Shown here: positions 55,695 to 62,547 of the stretch, in pieces
Layout of the letters: each line of letters begins with the position of its first letter
Position numbering within the stretch: the stretch's first letter is position 1
Source: a virus
Length of the DNA: 64,000 nucleotides
Virus record (IMG/VR): IMGVR_UViG_3300007735_000926
Coordinates: 1-64,000 of that record
Reading direction: 5' to 3' (one strand)
Notes under the pieces: model-generated
The model's database searches: none
The model's input: only the letters and a program-made list of their open reading frames with translations
Told to the model about the DNA's origin: nothing
Program-made: the position numbers and the translations under genes

Positions 55695-56816
55695 TTATTC
55701 ATCAATCTCGTTATCTTCTTCCAATTCGATAAGATTATCTTCTTCAGGAGCAGAACCATAAGCCCAATGTTCCTTGATTCTTTTCTCAAGTTCAGGAAGC
55801 AATTTATTTTCCCAAAGATCAATATCCTTACTCCAAACCTTGTAGTATCCGAGCTTGTTATTTTCCCAATCGGTGTAAGAAGAACCAGAATTATCGACAA
55901 CTCCCATACCTTTCATGATATCGAGCAATCCATAATACTTGTCCAGACCTTTACTGAAAGACAAATAGAATTCACCTTCAAGGTATTGCTTGATAAAGCG
56001 ATTCTTGACTGTTAAGGCGCGGATGACAACACCAGAGTAATTCTTCTGTGACGCTGCCAATTTATCATTCACCTGCTTGTTGTCAGCATCTTTGACAAGC
56101 TTTCTAGCAAGTTGAACAGTCACAGATGGGAGATACACCGCTGCCTTGCCACCCGGCATGTTCTTCTCCAGAGAAGGATACATGGCACTGGGATCATCGT
56201 AAACATGGTTGGTGATGATGATAGGAGTCTTGGTGAGAGTTGACATGTTGGTGCATGTCTTCAAAAGACTCTTGACAGATTTAGCGAATGTTCCCATATC
56301 AGCAGACATGGAATCCTTATCCATCCGTGATAATTCCATTTCAGAGTTCAAGTTTGCCAGAGAATCAATGGCGATAATAAATTTACCAAATTGTTTCTTC
56401 TCTCTAACATTTTTCAAGAACTTGTAAATAGCATTTCTTGTTTGCTCCACCGATTCACAACCAACATATTTAACTTTGGTGATATCCAAACCAAATTTGG
56501 CAGCAGACTCAGGATCAATCGCACCTTCCGTGTCAAAAATGACAGGAATCATGCCTTTCTTCTGAGCATTCGCGAGAATTTGCATAACCAAACCACTCTT
56601 AAAGCTCTGAGATGGCCCTGCCAACTGTGTGATGCGCCCCTTGGGGACGCCACCATACAGTGAACCAGAAATCAAAGCATTGAGAACCATACTTCCTGTG
56701 TCGATCCAGTCATTCACACTAGAAAGAGTGGAATCACTCAGATAAGCTGAGTATGGAACAACATCATCCAAAGCGTTCAAAGACGCTAAAATATCTTTAT
56801 CTAATTTATCACTCAT
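55695..56816 (-). CDS. uvsX: Recombinase UvsX (RecA family)
   Basis: A 373-residue strand-exchange ATPase (T4: 391). Walker A is 'GPSQSFKS' (67-74), with Phe in place of the usual Gly before Lys exactly as in T4 UvsX ('GPSKSFKS'). 'PVIFDTEGAID' (91-101) holds the catalytic Glu, 'FIIAIDSLANL' (Asp151) is Walker B, and 'MPGGKAAVYLPSVTVQLARK' is a later conserved block. It drives recombination-dependent replication with gp32, gp41 and gp46/47. Acidic C-terminus. It is preceded by a cluster of small unknown genes. Confidence 0.93.
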   Translation of the reverse strand: MSDKLDKDILASLNALDDVVPYSAYLSDSTLSSVNDWIDTGSMVLNALISGSLYGGVPKGRITQLAGPSQSFKSGLVMQILANAQKKGMIPVIFDTEGAIDPESAAKFGLDITKVKYVGCESVEQTRNAIYKFLKNVREKKQFGKFIIAIDSLANLNSEMELSRMDKDSMSADMGTFAKSVKSLLKTCTNMSTLTKTPIIITNHVYDDPSAMYPSLEKNMPGGKAAVYLPSVTVQLARKLVKDADNKQVNDKLAASQKNYSGVVIRALTVKNRFIKQYLEGEFYLSFSKGLDKYYGLLDIMKGMGVVDNSGSSYTDWENNKLGYYKVWSKDIDLWENKLLPELEKRIKEHWAYGSAPEEDNLIELEEDNEIDE

Positions 56817-56822
56817 ATTTTA

Positions 56823-57038
56823 TCAACAATATTTTGTTTCGGTATTTATTTTTCTAAAAGGATTATTGATCAATAAATGTGAAAAATCCGGTTCTGAATC
56901 ATTTCTCTCGGGTGTCACCTTGGCAAACACCAAGTCCAAATGATCACGGATAATTTGGACTTGGTTATCGGACAGACAATTGCTATCCGAAATCTCAAAA
57001 TAACCCTTCAACCAGTATGTGAATGTTTCAGGGGTCAT
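56823..57038 (-). CDS. Small conserved phage protein, unknown function
   Basis: A 71-residue protein: 'TPETFTYWLKGYFEISDSNC', then 'LSDNQVQIIRDHLDLVFAKV'. This 'fxyWLqGffEi.....l...Q...I.dHL.lVf.kvTp' pattern is widespread in tailed phages with no known function. It lies 6 bases before uvsX. Confidence 0.65.
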   Translation of the reverse strand: MTPETFTYWLKGYFEISDSNCLSDNQVQIIRDHLDLVFAKVTPERNDSEPDFSHLLINNPFRKINTETKYC

Positions 57039-57040
57039 GA

Positions 57041-57394
57041 TTATAGGTCATTAATCGAAATGACTTTTGGCGATGATGTTGGGGCAGATGGCACTTCAAC
57101 TGGAGGAGTGTTGATCTTCTCATACTGAGAAATGATTCTTTCATCCAAGACGACATCGCTAATTACGATGCTGCTCTTATTAAATGACCAATTATTTTGC
57201 CCGCGAAATTCCTTATTGATAAATTCAAAGAAGAAAATAGGGAAACTTTGGACTTGAATTTGGCCGGATTGTTCGGGTTGCGCGAACAAAATAACAGGAT
57301 TATTAAGTGTGATTCGGTCATCCGTTTCAGCAACAAGCTTGCCGATGATGTTGCGTCCGATTTGATCAATGATTACTACGTATTTTTCTTTCAT
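57041..57394 (-). CDS. Conserved phage protein with possible Sm-like/beta fold
   Basis: A 117-residue protein: 'KYVVIIDQIGRNIIGKLVAE', 'NPVILFAQPEQSGQIQVQSF' and 'FNKSSIVISDVVLDERIISQ'. The pattern 'vviiD..GR.iiGkl...d...i.l.NPvil...' appears in proteins of many T4-like phages and looks like a small beta-barrel of the Sm type. No function known to me. Ends in a Pro/Ser-rich tail. Confidence 0.6.
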   Translation of the reverse strand: MKEKYVVIIDQIGRNIIGKLVAETDDRITLNNPVILFAQPEQSGQIQVQSFPIFFFEFINKEFRGQNNWSFNKSSIVISDVVLDERIISQYEKINTPPVEVPSAPTSSPKVISINDL

Positions 57395-57414
57395 ATTGTT
57401 TGTATTTTAATGTA

Positions 57415-57666
57415 TTACTTGGCTTTTTCAAGCTCTAATTTGTTGTTTTGTATTTTTTTCTGAAATCCTAATGCTACTCCATGCTTCCCCTCTGCCATCT
57501 TGAAATAATAATCAGAACGTTCTTTGATTACTTTACGAACAATTTCCAACCTTGGATTGACGAAAGGCGTGTCATATTCCTTATCATTCAATAGATTGAT
57601 GAAATTATCAATAATTTGATTTTCTGCATCATCTAAACCCTTATTATATGCTGTTTGTAAGTCCAT
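57415..57666 (-). CDS. Small protein, unknown function
   Basis: An 83-residue protein ('DLQTAYNKGLDDAENQIIDN', later 'FQKKIQNNKLELEKAK'), helical. A TATAAT hexamer directly abuts the ATG, which could be a promoter, but no matching -35 box is seen. No family recognised. Confidence 0.5.
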   Translation of the reverse strand: MDLQTAYNKGLDDAENQIIDNFINLLNDKEYDTPFVNPRLEIVRKVIKERSDYYFKMAEGKHGVALGFQKKIQNNKLELEKAK

Positions 57667-57756
57667 ATTATAAAATTTGTGCAGGGTTTATCATCATTCT
57701 TACTGGACATACTCCTGCTTATTCCAGATCAGATCAGAGCGACTGATCAACCATTG

Positions 57757-57990
57757 TTACGCATTCTCCACAAATGCGTATAATTCTTTCGCTCTCTTAA
57801 TAATAGATTCGGTAGTCGGTAATAGATCAGTGATGATTTTCTCATCAATCTTAGATTCTACATAACCATCATCACCAATCATTTTCTTTTTGGAGTTTTC
57901 CAACTTCTGATGGTAAATTTCCATCAAGTCTCCATGTGCGATGTCCAATATATCGAGCCTTATCTCGTATGCGTTTTTGTTTGTGTTCAT
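57757..57990 (-). CDS. Small protein common in T4-like phages, unknown function
   Basis: A 77-residue protein: 'NKNAYEIRLDILDIAHGDLM' and 'LLPTTESIIKRAKELYAFVE'. The layout 'YEIRl.iL..A......y' plus 'pt.e.Ii..A..Ly.FV' is familiar from small T4-like phage proteins without function. The 90 bases to the next gene (57667-57756) hold no gene I can support. Confidence 0.55.
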   Translation of the reverse strand: MNTNKNAYEIRLDILDIAHGDLMEIYHQKLENSKKKMIGDDGYVESKIDEKIITDLLPTTESIIKRAKELYAFVENA

Positions 57991-58024
57991 TTGTGTGTAA
58001 TGTTAGGGTGTTTTGCCTAACGAG

Positions 58025-58032
58025 ATTATTTA
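58025..58032 (-). promoter_or_regulatory. Possible late-like box with a longer leader
   Basis: TAAATAAT located 34 bases before the ATG at 57990. A GTTAGG/CCTAAC inverted repeat (58002-58007 and 58016-58021) lies between box and start. Confidence 0.3.
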
Positions 58033-58055
58033 CAACATTTCAAAGAAATGCAATA

Positions 58056-58421
58056 TTATTTTGAATAATCTTTTGGATTCTTTGCTTGAAGATAAACTTC
58101 ACCATATGCTTCAAGAGTTCCCGTGATCATTTGAAAATCTTTTTGTGAAAGAGAATCCAGATCTTTGAGTTTGGCATAAGCTTCTTTATATTTTTCTTTG
58201 AAGTGAGATTCTTTATCGTCCTTTTTAGCCTTTCTCAAAGCATCGGCATATGGTTTTACCTTACCAGCGAAGTGGTAAGCTGTTAAAATAGTAAAGGAGC
58301 CTTTCTTTCTAGCTGATTCTTCTATTTTCTTTGCACCAGCTGCTCTTTTGCTGACAAATGTAGGGAAGAGAGTATCAACGAGTTCATTTATAAGTTTTTC
58401 AAATAAAGCTGTAAATTGCAT
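58056..58421 (-). CDS. Basic helical protein under a late-like promoter
   Basis: A 121-residue protein: N-terminal 'QFTALFEKLINELVDTLFPT', then a very Lys/Ala-rich helical part ('KVKPYADALRKAKKDDKESH') and 'LETLEAYGE'-like end ('ITGTLEAYGEVYLQAKNPKD'). Resembles packaged DNA-binding or core proteins in composition. No family recognised. Late variant box 3 bases before ATG. Confidence 0.55.
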   Translation of the reverse strand: MQFTALFEKLINELVDTLFPTFVSKRAAGAKKIEESARKKGSFTILTAYHFAGKVKPYADALRKAKKDDKESHFKEKYKEAYAKLKDLDSLSQKDFQMITGTLEAYGEVYLQAKNPKDYSK

Positions 58422-58424
58422 AAT

Positions 58425-58432
58425 ATTACTTA
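58425..58432 (-). promoter_or_regulatory. Variant late box (TAAGTAAT)
   Basis: TAAGTAAT, then ATT, then ATG at 58421. Confidence 0.5.
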
Positions 58433-58439
58433 ATAGATG

Positions 58440-60965
58440 TCATTCTCCAAATAAATCTGTCAATTCTACTGTGAGATTTTCCGATGGCTTTCTCAATTTC
58501 CAACCAACTGCTTCGTAAAATCTCTCGATTGCAGCGTAAAAAACCTTACCAAACATTTTCTCATAATCAACATGGAAAATATCGTCAAATTCTTCAGGCC
58601 ATTCGCCTTTAAATCCAATCATCTCTAAATTATACTTGTTTGGTTTCTTAATATACACCATTCTAACCTTATCGCCAGTCTTAAATTTATCATATTTGGA
58701 TGACCAACCATTTTGTTCAACGATCAAATCATGAAAATAAGCAGCTTTCAAATGACTTGGCATTCCCTTCACAGTATTCATCCCTTTGCATCTCGATGAA
58801 TATTCGTCATAATTGTTCATGCCGGAAATCTTAGAAATGTCGGTGATGGATAACTTCTTGAATTCCTCATATGCTTCGTTGAAAAGATCATTAGTTTCTT
58901 TAAAAGATTGTGTCATGATCATATGTTCGATCACCTTTTTCACATATGGTTTCACCTTCTTGGGCATGGTCGTTTTCACAACATCGACACCAATGTATTT
59001 GAATTTGTTCATGACAACTCCCTCTTCATCCAATTTATGGAGAGCATAATATTTTTTACCGATGAAAATGCCACTGTCGCAGATACTCTCTCTCTTAAAC
59101 ACGAATCTAGGATCAATGCTTCTCAAATGTTGTCTGGCCCATTTTGCGATGCCATCGTTCACAAAATCTTCAATGTCTTGACATAATCCATAAAATTTAT
59201 CAGACACTTTATCACCATCTTTCAAGTAGTATCCAATTTTTTCGAATATCTTCAAAGAAGTGTAAAAGCTATCAGTATCGTTGTATATCAAAGATTTTTC
59301 AATTTCTTCTTTATTATCAAAATACTGTAATAGGTAATCTGTAAAAAGCTCATTACTTTTCTTGATAACCGCTTGACCTGTCAAAGTGACCGATGTTCCG
59401 ATATCCTCATCTCCGAGAGGAGCATATTTATTGAGCATGTATCCATAGAGAGAATTGAGGTGAATTTTATAAGCATATTGGATGCTATCAAATTTCTGCT
59501 CATTTTCCTTTTCTCCTCTCTTTCGAGCATCTAACATCTTATTCTTCATTTCTTTTCTCTTGGAATACAGATTGTCCAAGAATTCCGGGACTAGACCACG
59601 CTTCTTTTGAGAGAAGAGAAATCCTGCTTTGGTTAAAGCTGCTTTTTCTTCATCGATGAACTTTTTAAAATTTTCTTTGTTCATTTCAAAAACCCTTCCC
59701 GACACATGATGGATTTTCACTTTATCACCATCCTTCTCGACCCTACCAATTTTCGTTTCAGGAGAGAGATTCAAAGAAATCATCACGGATGGATACAGTG
59801 AGTTTGCATCAAATGATACGATGTTCTCTGCAAATCCAGTTCTTGGTTCGGCAACGTAGCCACCGGGTGCCCTATAATCCGTTACAGGGCGAATAAATGT
59901 GGGGATGTATTCTCCGCGCATACGGGCGCGAATGGCGATAGCTCCGTTCATAGGTGGAAGTGTTTTAATAGCACTCTCCAAATCACATAATCCCGTATAA
60001 GCTAGGAATCTAAGGAGGTTGATGTAACCTTTCTTTTCATCCAATTTAACACAAATCTCAACATCTCGGATGTTGTAATCCGTGTATGTATACCAATCTT
60101 TTTTGGCCAATTCCCACAGGTTACCTTCGTGTTGGATTTTATTGATACCCAATTCGACTTCTCCGATATTATCCAACTTGTATGACTCTTGCTTCTCCAA
60201 GCTGAATTTCATATACATCACATAATAATCCAGAATGGAAATACCTTCGATTACATACTCCTTAGTAGGCATACCAAATTTGCCATTCGGATTGGTCTTT
60301 TCATAAATCCTTTCAATTGGTGACAATTTCTTGGCCCAATCTTCTCCCAATTCGAATGTGATTCGATTGATCAAATACGGAATATCAAATCCTGCTATGT
60401 TCCATCCACTGATAATGTCGAACTCTTCTTTTCTAAAGAACTTGATGAAAGTTTTGAGTAAATCTTCCTCCGATTTACACCAATAGTATTTGACATCATC
60501 TCTAGTCGTGTGGTAATTCCTCAAACCGAAGACATGATACATTCTGGAAAATGAATCAAACACTGTAATCAGATTGATCACAGCTTCAGCTGATTCTGGT
60601 TCTGGGAATTTATCGGGATGAGGGCACTCAATATCGAGATAAGCAACTTTCAAAGGATATTGAGAAAAATTGTCATCCTCACAAACTGACCAATAATTGT
60701 CAACTAAGAATTGTTGATAGGCTGGGAGATTTTCATAAATTCTCTTGATATTACTATCCTTAACAAAGTTGTTCCTATCGTAGGATGATTGAAACTCTCT
60801 CTTTTTCAGAGTAGTTCCATAGATTGATTTTTCTTTACCCTTTTTATCCTCTAACAGGATGTATGGTTTGAAATCATGTTCTTCCTTAATACGTTCACCA
60901 TACTCATTCCATGTCCATAGAAAAATTTTACGATCTTTATTTGAGTAAATACAGTTTCTATACAT
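58440..60965 (-). CDS. 43: DNA polymerase, family B, gp43
   Basis: An 841-residue replicative polymerase (T4: 898). The proofreading exonuclease has 'YLDIECPHP' (Asp111, Glu113), 'SGWNIAGFDIPYL' (186-198) and 'YTDYNIRD' (Asp301). The polymerase domain has motif A 'DANSLYPS' (386-393), motif B 'KIHLNSLYG' (500-508) and motif C 'YNDTDS' (Asp563, Asp565). The C-terminal 'LTDLFGE' resembles the clamp-binding tail of T4 gp43. All catalytic residues are present. It lies 1 base after the 108-aa zinc-ribbon gene. Confidence 0.96.
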   Translation of the reverse strand: MYRNCIYSNKDRKIFLWTWNEYGERIKEEHDFKPYILLEDKKGKEKSIYGTTLKKREFQSSYDRNNFVKDSNIKRIYENLPAYQQFLVDNYWSVCEDDNFSQYPLKVAYLDIECPHPDKFPEPESAEAVINLITVFDSFSRMYHVFGLRNYHTTRDDVKYYWCKSEEDLLKTFIKFFRKEEFDIISGWNIAGFDIPYLINRITFELGEDWAKKLSPIERIYEKTNPNGKFGMPTKEYVIEGISILDYYVMYMKFSLEKQESYKLDNIGEVELGINKIQHEGNLWELAKKDWYTYTDYNIRDVEICVKLDEKKGYINLLRFLAYTGLCDLESAIKTLPPMNGAIAIRARMRGEYIPTFIRPVTDYRAPGGYVAEPRTGFAENIVSFDANSLYPSVMISLNLSPETKIGRVEKDGDKVKIHHVSGRVFEMNKENFKKFIDEEKAALTKAGFLFSQKKRGLVPEFLDNLYSKRKEMKNKMLDARKRGEKENEQKFDSIQYAYKIHLNSLYGYMLNKYAPLGDEDIGTSVTLTGQAVIKKSNELFTDYLLQYFDNKEEIEKSLIYNDTDSFYTSLKIFEKIGYYLKDGDKVSDKFYGLCQDIEDFVNDGIAKWARQHLRSIDPRFVFKRESICDSGIFIGKKYYALHKLDEEGVVMNKFKYIGVDVVKTTMPKKVKPYVKKVIEHMIMTQSFKETNDLFNEAYEEFKKLSITDISKISGMNNYDEYSSRCKGMNTVKGMPSHLKAAYFHDLIVEQNGWSSKYDKFKTGDKVRMVYIKKPNKYNLEMIGFKGEWPEEFDDIFHVDYEKMFGKVFYAAIERFYEAVGWKLRKPSENLTVELTDLFGE

Positions 60966-60966
60966 T

Positions 60967-61293
60967 TTAGTCTATATCAAAGTTTCTTTCACCGCATTGA
61001 GGGCAGACGGCAGTATCTTTATCTTTCTCCCACTGTTCCAAAGTGACCCATTTCATATTACGAATTCTTTTGGCATATTTTTCATATTGTCTTGCCAAGA
61101 CTTCTCTAGTAGAAACATATCCCTCATCTTTCAACCATTGGTAATCATCTGAAAACAATTCATCGAGTTTGTGCAAATCCTTTCCACACAAATAATTATT
61201 CCAACTAGAAAGATATTTTGCAGGATTATAACCATTTTCCGAATAAAAATCATCCTGACTCCAATCGCAACTGTGACAATGTAAATATGACAT
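60967..61293 (-). CDS. Small zinc-ribbon protein upstream of DNA polymerase
   Basis: A 108-residue protein with Cys pairs near both ends ('LHCHSCDWSQDDFYSENGYN' and 'AVCPQCGERNFDID'), which can join into one zinc site. I recall proteins with this 'CHSCdWsQDDFY' start in environmental T4-like phages; function unknown. It is transcribed with gp43 and could be a polymerase-linked factor. A sigma70-like promoter ends 6 bases before its ATG. Confidence 0.65.
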   Translation of the reverse strand: MSYLHCHSCDWSQDDFYSENGYNPAKYLSSWNNYLCGKDLHKLDELFSDDYQWLKDEGYVSTREVLARQYEKYAKRIRNMKWVTLEQWEKDKDTAVCPQCGERNFDID

Positions 61294-61294
61294 G

Positions 61295-61317
61295 AATTGA
61301 TCATATCATGATAAATT
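61295..61317. promoter_or_regulatory. Operator-like dyad over the promoter of the polymerase operon
   Basis: AATTGATCAT-ATC-ATGATAAATT: 10-base arms with one mismatch and a 3-base centre. It covers the -10 box and half of the spacer. Confidence 0.45.
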
Positions 61318-61327
61318 TGATTGTCAA
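61300..61327 (-). promoter_or_regulatory. Sigma70-like promoter of the polymerase operon
   Basis: TTGACA at 61322-61327, 16-base spacer, TATGAT at 61300-61305. Transcription would start close to the ATG at 61293. Confidence 0.55.
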
Positions 61328-61328
61328 A

Positions 61329-62534
61329 TCATTCGTTCCAATATTTCATGAATCTGCGAGATGGATCACCGAATGGTGTATTGATCGATTCGAGAAATGC
61401 TCCGATATTTTCGGGTCTTTCTAAGAATCTACTTTCACCAACTTTTCTCAATTTTTTTGATAAATTATGATACCTATCACGATTTTTGTAATTCAACATA
61501 TATTCCACTTTGTATGCCAAATCTTCAGAATTGTTAAATTTCATAAAATCTGGAGCATCTTCATAAGTTACCAAATCTTGACACATACACGGAATACCCA
61601 ATACAGCAGCTTCGATATATTTAATATCAGACTTGGATTTGTTGAAATTATTATCCATCAAAGGTGCGAGCGTAAGTTGCACGTTCAATTCGGAGATGAA
61701 TTTCGGATAATTTGTCAATGTCTGCCAAGGATGAAATTCGATTTCTCTATTTTGAACGTATTGATGCAATTGAGGAGGGTATGCTCCGATAAAAATGAAT
61801 TGATACTTGTATCTATTATCAATAATAAATTTTAAAACATGGGAAAAGTCATCTTGGCGACCATTTTTAACATCAAAGTGTGCGCCCGAACCAGAATATA
61901 AAATTCTTGGCTTTTTACGATTTTTATCATAATTTTTATTGATTTTGAAAGCATCGTAATAATGACCGATCCACCATTCAGGTGGGAAATTGGGCACCAC
62001 TGAAACATTCGGTTTGCCAATTTTTTCGATGAACAAATCACGCATAAATTTGCATGTCACTGTCACTTCATCAGCCATTCGCATCATGTCCACACAATTT
62101 TGACGAATCTCATCATTATTGAATGCTTGCTTCCCGTTGTTATAATCGGGAATTTCCTCATAAAATACTACATCATCAACTTCATAAATGATCTTGAATC
62201 CCATCTCAGGTTGAATACTCTTGAGGTATTCAAAATATTGTTTTTGTTGTGTGGATGCTTGTCGCTGCAATTTGACAGTTTTAACATCCTTGAACCAATG
62301 TTTGTCAAATATCATCTTGGTCATTGATGTTGAATCTCCAAGATTATTCATATTGATATGAAACTCAGGCCATCCAACGCGCCATTGTCCACATCCTTGA
62401 CGATCAGCAACAAAATTTAAATAAACATTACTTGGACGTTCTTCTTGCTTTGGGACATTTTGAACCTGAAAAGGATTCGTGGGAAAAGGAGAAGCGAATG
62501 GCCGATTACTATACATAATACAGTAATTAGCCAT
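61329..62534 (-). CDS. Glycosyltransferase, GT4-like (GT-B fold)
   Basis: A 401-residue protein. 'KIIYEVDDVVFYEEIPDYN' and 'MADEVTVTCKFMRDLFIEKI' are N-domain features of glycosyltransferase family 1/4 proteins. 'KKPRILYSGSGAHFDVKNGR' starts the C-domain, and 'NKSKSDIKYIEAAVLGIPCM' is the 'K..EA...G.Pvv' nucleotide-sugar site. It stands alone between gp46 and the polymerase operon. Acceptor could be host envelope or phage DNA or protein; the sequence does not tell. Confidence 0.8.
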   Translation of the reverse strand: MANYCIMYSNRPFASPFPTNPFQVQNVPKQEERPSNVYLNFVADRQGCGQWRVGWPEFHINMNNLGDSTSMTKMIFDKHWFKDVKTVKLQRQASTQQKQYFEYLKSIQPEMGFKIIYEVDDVVFYEEIPDYNNGKQAFNNDEIRQNCVDMMRMADEVTVTCKFMRDLFIEKIGKPNVSVVPNFPPEWWIGHYYDAFKINKNYDKNRKKPRILYSGSGAHFDVKNGRQDDFSHVLKFIIDNRYKYQFIFIGAYPPQLHQYVQNREIEFHPWQTLTNYPKFISELNVQLTLAPLMDNNFNKSKSDIKYIEAAVLGIPCMCQDLVTYEDAPDFMKFNNSEDLAYKVEYMLNYKNRDRYHNLSKKLRKVGESRFLERPENIGAFLESINTPFGDPSRRFMKYWNE

Positions 62535-62547
62535 TCGCCATTATTTG

